Source: Angiostrongylus vasorum (lineage: Eukaryota; Nematoda; Chromadorea; Rhabditida; Metastrongylidae). From it: a DNA stretch of 64,000 bases. The number at the start of each line of letters is the position of its first letter. The stretch's first letter is position 1. The stretch lies in the NCBI GenBank assembly GCA_018806985.1, contig JADANN010000375.1:620001-684000 (forward strand), written 5' to 3'. Position numbers and translations under genes: made by a program. Below, piece after piece: positions 34,640-47,800 of this stretch. The notes beneath the pieces were generated by a model. The model saw only the letters and a program-made list of their open reading frames with translations. It was not told where the DNA came from and did not search any database.

Positions 34640-34800
34640 TGCCCTGGTGGAGAGCACATGAGCTGCCCGTAAAGATAATCGCGGGTTCGACGCCCACAAG
34701 GCATCCCGAGTTTTATTGACATCTCAGCATTCTGGCGGTCGTATTTCATATCGTACCCAGCCATCAAGAAATAATAGATAGTAAATAAAGGCTAAAACAT
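34640..34800 (+). repeat. SINE-B relative with a third tRNA-like head
   Basis: CCTGGTGGAGAGCACATGAG and GCGGGTTCGACGCCC (B box, ~34682) are followed by the SINE-B tail 'catctcagcattctggcggt' and 'gtaaataaaggctaaaacat'. Confidence 0.6.
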
Positions 34801-35017
34801 TTCTCATTCCGTTATCAGCATTGCTAAGAAACTTATAATCAGATACAACACTTAGAACCATATGTATAACGTTTGAACTCACATCTCTTACTACAATCCT
34901 GAATTCTTTAGTTCTCTCAAAGCCAACAGAAAAACCAACTCATTGATCATTCGCACTTTCACAGATTTAATGGTAAGATGATATTATATATTCTAACAGC
35001 TGTTTTTTAAAAGGATA

Positions 35018-38000
35018 TCAGTTATACGACAGCTCAGATGACTGCTCGTAGCCAGCTGACACAACTTCTTCATACGGTTCTCCCTCAAATACATCGGCTG
35101 ACATATCGTCGTAATGCTCTTCGGAGATCTGTACTCCGTAAGGCGCCTCGGAACTTTCAACTTCTATCTCAAGGCAGACTGTATCGTCCCGATCCACAGC
35201 TGAAAATCTCTAAATTTTTCCATTATTTCAAATTGGAACAAAATATAATCCTGTGAAGAAAATTACGATTACGAATTTAAATAAAATAATGAGCAAATGT
35301 ACCTCGAGAATAAAAAAAAATTCTCCCAAATTTTTTCTAAAGAAGTAGCTACTGCCTTCTCGTCCATACAAGATGATTTGTCAACCTTCTGTGAGAGATG
35401 AGACACGACACATTTAAGCAAATAGTTATTCAGTTCAGGAATTAACGCCACATATTCCGCTCAATTGTCCATTAGATCGGAAATTAGACTCCGAAGCCAT
35501 ATAAAATTCTCACAAATTCACTGTTCCCCAGAAGTGCGATGATCTGGGAATAAATTCCATTCACGAAAATGTTAAATTCTGCAGCATCTAGTTTCTACAG
35601 AAGGTAGTTCTCTATTGCAAACAGAAGAAGCCTGACCTTCTCAACAGAAGTGGACACTTACACACGATACCAAAACTAGTGTGTTATGGTGCACCTTCAG
35701 CGCCAGCTTAACAAATATCAATAACTCTTCAACACTAAGGAGTTGAATCCATTGGCCTTCTGTGTATGGGTTTCTTGGATCATAAAATGATGGACAGAGA
35801 AACCACCTATATAAACCATCTGAGCCGCGAACCGACCGAACAATGGTCAGGAATTGCTAGCAAGTATGTGTCGAACCAGTAAACCTCAGGCTGAGAATGC
35901 CGTGATGTTCAATTTGTAGAGAACAGTGTTCGTCGATCAACACCCTGGTATGACACCTGCGGTGGAGAGCGGTAAGGCAGTCTCTTCTATGCTTTTTGCA
36001 TTCACTATACGCTAAAAGAATTGACATAGAAACTACAAACCTGTAAAAGAAGTTGTTGCAACATTCTCTACCAAACTAACATCTTACTCTGGAACTATGT
36101 AAACTCACGTTCGTATACAAGATCATCTTCATCTTCTTCGCCATCAGGCTCCTCTTCAGCCAAATGAAAAAATGTTGTCGTTTGCGGAACTCCTCGAACA
36201 AGCTGTCCTTGCAGATTCCGCACTTGTGCCATTAGTACATCCCGTTTAGACGTATCCACAGCCCGTTTTATTTGATTAGAAAGCACCTAAATATCGCCAT
36301 TGGTAACTAATTGAGTCAATACACTTTCGTGTAATACTTTAAGTGATATTACATTTATTCTCCTCTTCAGACTAGTCATCGTTTCATCAAAATCAGCGTT
36401 GCCTGTCGGTTGTGGTTCCATCAATAGCGGTGCCATTTTGGATAACATCGTCTTTGCAATATTTTCTGCAATTGAAGCCGTTGTGCTTAGTACAGGTAAA
36501 ATTGCATCCATCGCTGTTCACAATCTACGTTGGTACGGCAAACTGTACTTTTAAAAACCTTCACCACTTAAAACACCTCATGTCACCTCTTCTCCTCTTC
36601 GCATATTGCTCTATTGCTATTCTTTTCGTTCGTCTTTCCCTTTCCTAGCTTATTTTTTTGAAAGAAATAGATCAACTTTTCTAGTGAGATTTTACTACAG
36701 TTTCAGTTCTAGATACGGCATCCAATGTGAGCTTTATTACATGACCGTTCTACACCTGAACTAACTGAGTTTCTCTCGAGTGCTCGTAGCAATCCATACG
36801 TCCTCAGCATGAATCGTTTGGAATTTTGTTCAATTGAAGAAATGAATGATGGAGAAACCACAGTACACAACCTGGATCAATGATTCTGCTCATGTCATCC
36901 TTACGCTTTGTTAGATAGAACCAACTATTACGATCTCTTGAACCTTGATAAGGCTATCACAAAATATTTCTAGGGAATCAAAAAAAAATTTGATCAAGAA
37001 CTGCAACCGGCAATGTATAATCAAACGAAACCTATCGCTTATAGATCACCAATTTCTCAAGCAACAAATTTGGCGTGAGAATATTCGCAAATAGTCAGTC
37101 AAAGACGCCTTCGACAACTGCACTGGATCTAGACATCCAAGCTCTCATACGCTATAAGAGATGCCTAATTTTTTTCAAACACAACTCGATTATTCTTGCC
37201 CGTAATGTTATAACTTTTATTTAGTGGTTACTCTTTTACATGGCAGGGTATTATGTGAAGTACAAATAGAAGGATGCTGGGAAATGAGCAAACTCGGGAC
37301 CTCATTTCGGCTTGGAGCTCTCGATTACCTTTACTGTGAGCCCACGACACAAACCGACGCCATTGTTTTGCCTTTCGCTCGGCCAGCTTTTTACCTTGCT
37401 GTGCTATCAGCAGTCACCCATTAATGGGAATAATCTAGCGAGCATAAATCGACATTCAATCTAATTAAGCTGAAAATTCAGTCGAAATCACAATTTTTTC
37501 TTATTTTACATGACCCATCATCACATCTACTGTGCGGATTCCAGCACTTCTTGCATTCGATTCGTTATACCCCACTCATGATCCACAATGATCTTCGAAC
37601 AGTTCGCGTGTTGTTTCAGCGTCTGCTTAAGGATTTCGTGTTCCTTATGAACTTAGTAGAATGCTCGATGATTCCATTCCATTTGCAATCTCGGAGATAG
37701 CCGAGCTAAAGTGTTCCTACGTCGATTGGAGCATTGAGTCGAATCATCCCTCTGTTTCCAAATGGACTGTATCACTAACCACTACGGCACCCCTCTCCCC
37801 TTCCGTTATCACAAAGCGTAATCTTTGAAAAGTTATATCAGCACTTTAGGACTTTGAACTTTAAAAGTCCAACATTCCCCATTGAACGACCTGGGTCTGA
37901 CAACTCCCCAGCTCGTTTCTGAACGAATGCGCTTTGAATTGGAATCGCCTGTCAAAATGTATAACTTTCGAAAATCGTTTCACCTGTTGTAATTTCCAAG

Positions 38001-39240
38001 CCCAATAATAAATTCTAATGCATTTAAAACCGCTCAATCCTTAATGAGGTGATCCACTTAAGGGAAGCACTCATGTTTTCCCATAAAACAATAAACACTA
38101 TGTTTCACCTCTTATTTTCTGCCTACTACAATTTTCATGGCAGGGTAGTAAGCGCATGCAAATATCTCAGCAACGTTGTGGTTGTATTTCGCTTAGTACC
38201 CTACCATGAAAATTGTGGTAGGCTGAAAATAAAAGGCAAAACATTGTGATTTCAACTACAGCCTCAGCTTAATTGGGTTCAAGGCCGATGTGGGCTCCTC
38301 AGATCAATCCCGTTGACGGGTGATTGCTGATGGCAAAAAGACCGATAGAACTAGCTGAAAGACAGGCGAAACGAAGGACCAGCATGGTGTGGTGGTGAAC
38401 GCGTCACTCCCCGGAAAGGACAATAGCGCGTTTATTCCAGAATGGATAGATCGTAGTAGCCTTGAGTTTTAAACACTTTTTTCTAATGCACTAGATCATT
38501 CTATTAGAATAAAACCAAATCTTCACTTCAGATCTGGCGATTGGATACAACGAATAAAGGATAAAGCTCTCGTAGTTGATCAATCTCTGAGGGACTCGCC
38601 ATACATTAGACTTTATTGAGCATCGTTAGGGGTCAATGAATGCATATCTGGCTTACACAATGACTAGCGGTGGCGTACATGTATCGAGTAAACTCCACTA
38701 ATCTCCCAGACAAGTCTAATACCAATTTACCAACCCCAGAGGGATGGAAGGCTTGGTGAATCTGGGGAACGGAATAAACCCATGTTTACTGTAGGGCACC
38801 TCTAACAAACCCGCTACACGCGTGCTTGAAAGGGCTGGATATAAAGGCAACAATTTTGAAGGAAAACAACACACCATTTCTAGCAGGATTAGTGTCCAGC
38901 GGGCTTTCGTGACTTTCTGTCTCGTCAATAAAATAAGTCAGTGAGTGATCTACGTCTTCTTCATCAACTACCACCTGAAATTTATACTTCTAACAAAAAT
39001 TGCCTATATATACGGTCGAATTTCTTCTAGAATAGATCTCACCATATCTAAGTTGTTATACTCGTCTTCTCCATCATATTCTGTATAAGTGCTTGTACCC
39101 ATAATCTAAAATGTATAGTACACATAAGACCACTGATCTATCATATTGCGCATAACTGTTCCATACCGGTGGTGAAAGATCCCGCAATTCTTCCACTACG
39201 GTATGTGACGCCGTAGTGGGATTGTTCGGATTCTGAGAAC
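35018..39240 (-). CDS. Uncharacterised acidic multi-exon protein (possibly the 3' part of the zinc-finger gene)
   Basis: Minus-strand exons with splice signals: ~39240-39170 (SQNPNNPTTASHTVVEELRD), ~39105-39050 (MGTSTYTEYDGEDEYNNLD), ~38974-38870 (VVVDEEDVDHSLTYFIDE), 36338-36511 (MDAILPVLSTTASIAENIAK...SLKRRINVISLK), 36109-36286 (VLSNQIKRAVDTSKRD, acidic EEEPDGEEDEDD), ~35455-35310 (ALIPELNNYLLKCVVSHLSQ) and a last exon ~35195-35018 rich in E, ending ELSYN. Linking of all exons is not proven: phases agree across the 36.3 kb junction but not everywhere. No domain recognised. SINE-A and SINE-B copies fill the introns. Confidence 0.42.
37205..37505 (-). repeat. SINE-B copy
   Basis: Minus strand; tail 'catggcagggtattatgtga' and head region 'gtgagcccacgacacaaacc' on the plus strand. 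Confidence 0.55.
37537..37800. repeat. Dispersed repeat related to 725-905
   Basis: Shares 'cacttcttgcattcgatt' and 'tctgcttaaggatttcgtg'-like words with the first kilobase. It ends near a minus-strand A-box-like TGCCGTAGTGG. Confidence 0.4.
38095..38450. repeat. SINE-B: palindromic tail followed by a plus-strand body
   Basis: 38115-38236 is a hairpin of two opposed tails ('ctacaattttcatggcaggg' and its inverse 'ccctaccatgaaaattgtgg'); the plus-strand body runs on to the head at ~38385. Confidence 0.65.
38563..38826 (-). repeat. SINE-A copy
   Basis: Minus-strand, full length; head at 38826 going left. Confidence 0.72.
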
Positions 39241-39524
39241 TGTAATAACGAAAAGAAGATAAAACTTAGAAACTGTAAACCAATGCAACCAAAGAGATAG
39301 AAACCCGCCATATCTTGGTTCAGTTTTAACTACACTGAGGTGATGAACCTTGAAATGGGTTGCGCAGTTACTTTATAAAACTGGTCAATATTCTTCCCTC
39401 GTAAAAAATTTAGGAACATCTGTTCGAAGTTGGACAAAATGGAGGCTAGAACCAGCTACTCAGAAAAAGGAAACAATGCCCTATTTTATCTAGCTACGTC
39501 TTCACTAGATTAAAGCAGTGACAT

Positions 39525-40115
39525 ACCTCCAATGATGCTGCGGTGGGGAACGAACGCGCTAATTTCCTTTCCAAGGAGTAAAAGCGTTCACCACCACACC
39601 ATGCGGGTCCTTCGTCTCGCCTGTCCCTCAGCTGGTTCCATCGATCTTTTGCCATCAGCAATCACCCGTCAGCATGATTGATCTGGAGAGCCCAAATCCG
39701 CAACGGACCCAGTTAGTCTGAGGCTGCAGTCATAATCACAATTTTAACTTATTATTTACTGCCTAGTCTTTTTAACGGCTTTTAAAGGCAGTACATAATA
39801 AGTTAAAATTGTGATTATAACTGCAGCCTCAGCTTAACTGGGTTCGTTGCGGATTTGGGCTCTCCAGATCAATCCTGCTGACGGGTGATTGCTGATGGCA
39901 AAAGAACGGTAGAACCAGCTGAGAGAAAGGCGAAACGAAGGACCCGCATGGTGTGTTGGTAAACGCGTTAAACCCCGGAAAGGACAACAGCGGGTTCGTT
40001 CCCCACAGCGGACAGCTGCGGCCCGGAGTTTCGCAAATATCTCAGCATCACTGAAGTTATATTTCGCAATATATCCTGCCGTTAAAAAGAGTAGACAGTA
40101 AATAATAAGCTAAAA
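39525..40115. repeat. SINE-B head-to-head inverted pair
   Basis: 39533-39770 (minus) and 39785-40110 (plus) are near-perfect inverse copies around 'ctttttaacggcttttaaag'. Each arm is about 240 bp, including the Pol III-like head. Confidence 0.8.
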
Positions 40116-40141
40116 TATTGACATGGTAGTTTGCATAGTAA

Positions 40142-40420
40142 ACAAAAGGATAAAACTCTCGGCGTCGATCAATCCCTGAGTGAAGCGCCATGCATTCGAC
40201 TTCATAAAGCATCGTTGAAAGTGAATGAATGCATATTATGGCCTTTGCAATAACTCGCGGTGGTTTACCGATGTATCGAGCCTATGCTGCTATCCTCTCA
40301 GGCAAGTCTGGCACCAATCTGCCAACCATGGAGGAATGGAGAGCTTGGTGAACATGGAGCGCAGGGGCTGATACTATGTGTATTGCACGGCGCCTCCGAC
40401 CACTGTGCTACACGCGCCCG
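40142..40420 (-). repeat. SINE-A copy
   Basis: Minus-strand, full length; directly abuts the SINE-B pair. Confidence 0.75.
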
Positions 40421-41346
40421 TTTTTTCCATAGTTTGCATACTAGTGGGAAAAACGACGAAAACTCCATAAATAATAATTGAGTAACAAAGCAGACAGCCA
40501 TTCTAGAAACATATGGAAAGAACAATACGGCCGCTTCACTAAATGAACGGGCCACTCACTGCTGAATGGCGTGTGTAGAGTTCGTTGCTGATTTTGAGTG
40601 GGTGAATTCTTTCACTTTCGCAAACGAGAACCAAGAGCATCGTCCATGTTCCCTGTTAGTTAAGATAAAACGAAGCATAAATACGTAGCCGAAATCAAAA
40701 ACGAAATTGGAAACAGAGAAATTTCAACTGGACATTAATACATGGATAACAGAATCCAACTACAGATGTACACAGAGTAAAACAAAAATACATGTCGTAC
40801 TAGTGAAGTCTGCTACCAATCAAACATAACTGAAATCTAATCCATCTCCTTACCATGAGTTTCCTTCAAAAACCATAGCATGAGAAGAAACTCACTCAGG
40901 CAACGATCGCATAGATTGAAACCTAACAAAATGATTACCACTGTTGCCCTGCAAAGAGTAAAACAAAGAGTTCAGAAGATCTAGAAACAATGCAGTAATG
41001 CTTGGAATGTAAAACCCACAGTGATTAACTGACTCGGTTTTGCTGTCGAACGAGTAGTATGCAGTAAGGAGAGGGCTGTTGTGACATGAAAAGTCAAATG
41101 ATAGATTTCTACCCACAAAACCAGATGCTCTGTTGTGAATACAAATCGTCTTAAACCTTGAAATGCTTCAACGATTTCAGTTCTTTCTTTAAGCATTGTT
41201 CGGAAATTAGTGCCCGACTTGAAGATTCATTTTTCTTGTGTACGTTTTAACATTAAGTTTTTTCACGAATACTACCACTAGATATAACTGAAACTCATTT
41301 TTGCACTTCATCTTTGTACAATTAAGTTCTAATACAAATCGCACTC

Positions 41347-42265
41347 TTGATAAGTCTTAAGGTTAGGTCTTGTGATGTTAAAATAGCCACTTCGACGAAT
41401 CTACTTATACGAATTCATGCTCAGTCGAGCACAGTGCAAACGATCCGAAACGTTACTGAGGGATGGGGCAAAGAGATATTAACAAGTGCATTGTATAACA
41501 TTGGCCTGAAAATTTTCATGGTGTCGAATTCGCTATCAAACTTGAAGAACGTTGTGGACGTGTTCTGCTATAGAGCACGACGAATCGAAGGCTTTTGGTG
41601 AAGAAAATACATGCATAACTGTTCGAGAATTTGCAGATGAACATGGTGTAAGCACATCAACCGTTTCGGAGCATCTAAAGAAGATCAGAAAACCGAAGCT
41701 CCACAAATTGATACCGCATGAACGGAAAAATAATCAAAGAAATGGCTGTTTTCAAGCACCCCTGGCGACTCTTCTGTTGAACTAGAACGACACGATCGTG
41801 GACCTTATTGTGACGTGTAATGGGAAATGCATTCTATGGTAATCTGCGACGACCGCCTCAGTAGTTGCGCTGCCATGAAGCTCCAAAGTACCCCCGAAAG
41901 CAGAAATTGCATCGAAACAAGGCCATACTGAGTATGTTAACTTTTTATTTGCTGCTTACTATAATTTTTCATGCCAGGATATGATATGAAATACAACCAC
42001 AACGGTGCTGAGACTTCGCAAAACTTAGACCCCCGGCCAGATCGAGCCACAAATACCCTCTATGGGGGCTCGCGTATTATGCACAGGTCCTTGCTTTGCG
42101 TTCCTCTCAGCTATACTGACTGTTTGATAGTGTCGGCGATTTGAACCATCAAAGCTTTCTGATTCCTTGTGAAACGACTAGACGGAGAAGTATGTCCTGC
42201 ACATCGATGAAATGCACCAAAAACTCCAACGGCAGCGCCCAGTAACTGGTAAGAAATCGGTGTAA
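41347..42265 (+). pseudogene. Mariner-like transposase relic, broken and interrupted
   Basis: 41590-41785 translates as ITVREFADEHGVSTSTVSEH then LKKIRKPKLHKLIPHE, the N-terminal helix-turn-helix and linker of mariner transposases. Remnants of IVTCDEKW follow at ~41812 (IVTCNGK). At 42210 DEMHQKLQRQRPVTG matches the later part. Stops and shifts abound, and a SINE-B copy sits inside at 41936-42130. Terminal repeats not located. Confidence 0.72.
41936..42130 (-). repeat. SINE-B copy inserted in the mariner relic
   Basis: Tail 'tttatttgctgcttactata' on the plus strand; transposase homology resumes after it. Confidence 0.6.
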
Positions 42266-42466
42266 ATAAACTTGTTTAACGTTAGCTAAAATATGTAGAC
42301 TTTAAAGTTTTTTGTCCTTCGATTATTCTGTGCTGAGATATGCCACTTTAAAAATACCGGTTGAAATCCGCCATTTCCTGAATAACCTGACATTACGCAG
42401 AATCATGACATCTATCCGACCTCGTTCAACGTTTTGACAGTCTATGAACTAGTACATAAGTACAAA

Positions 42467-42735
42467 GGCCGCATGTAGAGCTGTGGTGGGAGGCGCTCTG
42501 CTATACACATGAGATCGATCCCCGCGCCCTAGGCTCATCAACTCTTCCATCCCTTCGGGGTCGGCAAGTTGGTACCAGACATGTCTGTAAGGATAGCGGC
42601 ACTGGCCCGGTACGACGGTAGACCACCGCGAGTCATTATAAAGGCCAGATAAGCATTCAATCACACCCAACGATTATTGATAAAGTCGAATGCATAGCGC
42701 ATCCCTCAGGCATTGATCAACATCGAGAGCTCTTT
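42467..42735 (+). repeat. SINE-A copy
   Basis: Full body with 'ggtcggcaagttggtaccag' and the standard 3' end. Confidence 0.75.
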
Positions 42736-42894
42736 TTATGCAAGTGTAAAGATAGCCCGAACCATATTCGCAAAAAATGTCCATCTCCATCTCACAGACA
42801 ACCATCTCATTCACTGGTAAGTTCACCAAATGATATAAACACAGCATAGCTTATAGTGACTAATACCCCTTAAACAACGAATGTTGCTTCGAAG

Positions 42895-43430
42895 TTGTCT
42901 ACTATGCCATCCATTTCTAATGCATTGAGCATTCCGTCGTTTGAAACTGACGAAATGTTTCGGAAATCAGAAATTTCCGATAGAAGATTGAACAAAATCC
43001 AAACTTATTTGCCAAAATTATATTCGTCCATAAAAGTCAACATCAATAACGGAAGATCTCTCCTCAAAATCTTTGTTCCCAAAGATCTTGCATTCATTCC
43101 TAAATTCGATAAGAACTTCCCTATGTTGATCACATACGAACAGCACACGTACCGTTAAGACTGTGCATGCGATACTCTAAACCTTCTCGACTTCCAATAG
43201 GTCTTTATCAAAACGACCGCTGCTTTGTAACTGATTACATGTTTTACATATTGAAACCTGAACCCATAAACAAAAGGAAGAACTCTGACCGATACGGCAC
43301 TGCTATATTGCTACCTTTGTGCTATTCTAAAAAGCGTTCAGTAAGATCACACCATAACACAGAACTTGATCGAAGATTCTTATCACTACTCTTTCCAGTA
43401 GGTGTCGAAGCAAAAGAAATATCCTGCTAG
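42895..43430 (+). other. Uncharacterised open frames
   Basis: 42895-43158 opens MSTMPSISNALSIPSFETDE and has charged, regular composition. 43167-43430 is a second frame. No family recognised; could be exons of a plus-strand gene or an eroded element. Confidence 0.22.
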
Positions 43431-43789
43431 CTCAATGAAGCACACAATAATGCAGGTCTAGAAACTGAAGGAAGAACTCGCAGAAACGAAAGCATGCACG
43501 AAATTGACTATTTTCAGTGGAGTAGAAAAAAGAGTTGACACTGCGTGGGAATATGGAAAAATTAACGAGTACATTAAGGTACCAATACACACATGCACAT
43601 GCACGAGTACTCTTGGTACCCTTGTAAACGCGACTGTTGACAGGATTTTCATGGGGAGACAAATACATACCCCAACCAAATATCTACAGCAGTCGAAATC
43701 AGGTGGATTCAGTGAGTGCACGCTTTGTCGCTGTTGCATCGCGTTAGATTGACTTAGGCCTCCCTGTACACAAATAAATATGATGTAAG

Positions 43790-44530
43790 TGCAGCTATAA
43801 AACGCTGCTTAAGAAGGGCGGGTCTAGAGAATTCGGTAAACGTAGTTGAAATGCCACCGAGTAATCTTAGGCGCCAACTAGTTCGTAACCGCCTATACGA
43901 CCGTCTATGTGCAATGCAAAATTGCATAATTTGCCCTGATGGTAGAGACGGTGATTGCATGAGCTCGGGTATAGTTTATCTGATCTCCTGTAAGGCGTAC
44001 AGAGACGAATACATTGGAGAAACGGGCAGAGCCCTCTGTGTCCACATAAAAGAACACATAATCGGCAAACGTAAACCAGATACCCCACTAGGCACGCAGA
44101 GGACCCAGAGACATAGCGGGGAGGACATTGAAGTACGTGTCACGATCCTCGCGCAGGAATCGAGAACACAAGCGCGCAAAACTCTCGAGGCGTTCTGGAT
44201 TAATTCTAGAAATCCGAAAATGAACCGCAGGGGAAGAATGCCTCATTATCACGCGTGATATTGGGCAGTTATAAGGCTGTTATTTTGATGGGAGGGGCAT
44301 ATTACGCTTCCATGTGAACCTTGTGCGGTTGGTCTCCACGCAAAATACTCCTCATAGAAAGCGGTGAGTGTGCAAAGCTGTGTTCAATGTGATTGAAATT
44401 TTGGTTTAGCGTTTTCTCTGTTTGGTTATGGAAGTGTTTGGCCGAATAGATTGCTGTCAACTTGACCTGGCTCTGAGGAAGGCGAAATCCGCCGAAACGT
44501 CAGCTTGTTCGTGAATAAAGAATAAAAATA
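43790..44530 (+). mobile_element. Penelope-like element 3' end: intact GIY-YIG ORF and hammerhead terminus
   Basis: The longest PLE frame here, 43851-44258, runs RRQLVRNRLYDRL, CIICPDGRDGDCMSSG, then DEYIGETGRALCVHIKEH, EVRVTILAQESR and KTLEAFWINSRNPKMNR without a break. The linker CxxC-type cysteines and GIY-YIG residues (YL-I; EYIGET) are visible. Reverse transcriptase is missing. The terminal hammerhead motif is at 44473-44501. Confidence 0.82.
44473..44501 (+). ncRNA. Minimal hammerhead-ribozyme motif (intact core)
   Basis: CTGAGGA, GGCG/CGCC stem with AAAT loop, GAAAC, GTC; same form as 23968-23996. Confidence 0.68.
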
Positions 44531-44819
44531 ACACCTCGTGTTTGCTCAACAAGAATACGAAGAATTACAAATAAATATATTCGTGCACAAGTCAGCGCGA
44601 GTGTACGTAATACAAAAAATCATATTAAGCCCCACACACATTTCCAAAAAGCCGTCACATCAGAACACTGGAAGCTGGTCTAGTTATCTTCACGCCAAAA
44701 AAGAAAGAAATGAAGGCCTGACGGGATTATGGCAGGTGGGAAAGCCAGCGGACATTTACAGGCATACCACACCACAACATACTGTGTTCTATTTGTGGTA
44801 ATCCTTTTCAAACTCTTAC

Positions 44820-47800
44820 CGTCTCCTTCTCCTTTGGCAATAACAATCCACGTCTTCTCAGTTTCTCAGCAATATTTCGAATTTCATAGCGTTTAAGGTA
44901 GTATCCTCGCTCTCCTGATGAATATTTTTCTGAAACAGAAACCGTAAATGATAGGTTTACAATGCGCGGAGTATTCGCATAAAAAAAATATAATTCTTTA
45001 TTCGAAAACAGATCAAACAGAAGTCGTAAATTGCCATTTAACACGTTTCTTAATCACAGACACAGAAAACGAGGCTTGCTTCGCTTGCGTGCTTTCTCCA
45101 ATACTTGGATACTTGGATGGCCCGTCTCCACTGGTTGTACGGGCCCCAGCATAGTTCCCACTTTTTCGGACCCTTGTTAGTCCAGCCACTGCTGTTCCCT
45201 GGAGTCCCGAGGTCAGCCCGTCCAAGGTCTGCCCAGGTCGTTTCCACCATATGCAATCGCCGCCCTTGTGGATCAAAGGGAAATTTGCCAACATGCGACT
45301 AGTTTGATACCAGGACGGCGGTGGATCCTGGTATTGGTTTACCTCTAGCTGGGCTTTCTGATGGAAATGCCGGACTCCTTCTCAGTTTGGGAGACTCTGC
45401 TAGGAGATGAATCCTCTCGCAGTACAACGCAACCCAACACCCAAGAACACCTCCCAGCCATGATGAGGAGATAAACCGTTGGGAGGACTTTCTTCAATAC
45501 AAAATAGTAACTTGAAAAAGTCTTACTTCGTACAGTGTCTTGTATAGTTCGCGCATGAATGCCTTTGAGAAGCAATTCGGACACTTCCTCCTTCACCTTA
45601 TTTGGTAATGGCAAACGACGAACGTCGAAACCATGCCCGAAATGTCCCAGGCAGCACTGTACGGTAATCACTCTAAAAAAAATTTTTTTGTTCTATCGTT
45701 TAAAAACCTGTTAATCAAGTGAAGGCCCACATCTAAAGTCATAACAAAACCAAATTAACCAAGAGACAAATAGCTGCTACCATGTTTTAAACTGCCATCT
45801 GCCCTCAAACTTAAATGCAAATTTTGGAACGATAACATGCTTCCGGTTGAAAAGGACTAAAAAAATGCTGATAATATTGTTAGTAGAAAAACTACTGTGC
45901 AATTAGAAATGTTCGTCTAAAAATGACCTCAAAAAACGTGATTCCTGTCTTCATATAAAACGAATTTTCTTAAAAGGTAAGCATTTCTGTCAAACAATAT
46001 TGGTCACGAACAAAACATTATACTATGCAACCAGATAGCCCAGATTTAATGAGTTTTAGCCGCTTTTGGACTTTCGAGCACTATACTCTTAGAAGTCCTT
46101 ACCCATCCAACAGTTCTTTCGTATTAATAAATGCAGTACAGTAACGTCCTAGCTTCTTTGTCGTTCTTGAACGGGCTGTGGACATTGACGAGTGGCGCGA
46201 ACGGTTTGCATAGCCACTCAAGTGGCACAAATAATACGATTGTATTATTCCACTTGCTCGAGTCCGACTAGACGATAGGACGAATTTAGATATCGTATCT
46301 GTCTCCACTTGATCTTTCCAGTTCTTGAACTTATGGAGATCAGGGAATCTGAATTCTTCAATCACCAAGTCATCACGACTGTGTTCTCGTGCAACGTGTT
46401 CGCACAATGTCGACATACGGTCACAGACAACATCACAATGTGGATCACCGCATTCTATGGTGGTTCCCTTAAAAAAAACCGAATCCGCGTGTTTTTCGTT
46501 TACGTGACGATTCATCATTACATAAGAACCGAACCATTTACGGCAATATTTGCACTGTGCGGGAGATGTTTTCCATCGGTCTGTTTGAACGTGAGAATCT
46601 GGAACCCGATTAACTGTAGGCGGCAACTTTTTTCTGTGCCCAAGATGGGCGAAGCAGCCAAAGACGACGATATAAGTTTGTTGACGACTGATAGACACTG
46701 TGAAATGTGCGGGACATCCCAATAAGACTCGCATGCACATCCCTTCTTCGCTGGAACCATGTTTTTCGAGTTTTCGTCGCCATCCATCACAGTACTCACA
46801 ACTATACCGTAATCGAATAACTCCTTCATTCTCCTCTCTATCAGTTTCTTCAATCATTGTGGTGGCGAATAACTTTTCCTGCGAACTTTTCCAAGCCTCG
46901 TACTTTTCCAAAGATATAAACGTCAACTTCCTTTGTCTAAACTGATGCTGGCAGTGAAATGAGACTAAATGTGAGATTAAATCATCAATAATTGGGAACG
47001 ACAACTGGCAATGTGGATGTGGACACGCGAGCGCATCAAACGATGACTGAAATAAACGCATAAGAGTCAATATAACAGCAAGTTATTATGAGTACTACAA
47101 AATACAAAGGAGTTCACGAAAATATTTAGTACGATTACACAACTTTCCATAATACTCACTTACCTGGATGCTTGGATGGCCCGTCACCACTGGTTGTACG
47201 GGCCCCATGATAATATCCATTTTTTTCGGTTTTACTGGTTTAGCCGTTGTGGTTCGCTGGAGTACCTAGGCCAGTTAGGCTAAAGTCTGCCCTAGGTCGT
47301 CACCACCACAGTCAGTCGCCTCCCTTGTGGATCACAGAGAGATTTGCCACCATGTGACTAATTTGGTACTAAGACAGTGACGCATCCTGGTATTGCTTTA
47401 CTCTTAGCTGGGCTTCCCAAGTGAAACGCTGTACTCCTTCCCAGCTTGGGAGACCTTGTTGGAGAAAAGAATCTTTCTGCTGTAGTTCGCAACGCGACAC
47501 CGGGGAACAGCTCTCAACCATGATGAGGCCGTAAACCATTGGGAGGCTCTTCATAATAAACTAATCCAAAAAGAAGACAACAACCAGCAATAATCTATTA
47601 TTTTCAATGGTAGTCAAAATAAGAAATTGTAACATTATTTCCCACTATCAACAATGCTAAAACCATTAATTCATTTCTACAGATTGCACTATCCAAACGA
47701 AATCTAAAACGTTGCAATAGATGTGTTACAAGAATGAAAAGCAAGACCCATTCGTTTATTTGATACTAAGTGATTATACAGAAATGACTACAAATCAGTC

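Noticed and set aside
35270..35455. RhoGAP domain in the exon reading IPELNNYLLKCVVSHL
   Set aside because: Only a loose resemblance to the C-terminal RhoGAP helix; the arginine finger region and the rest of the fold were not found.
46309..46945. Plus-strand frames opposite the zinc-finger exon
   Set aside because: Antisense shadows; the minus strand has paired Cys/His motifs and matching splice phases.
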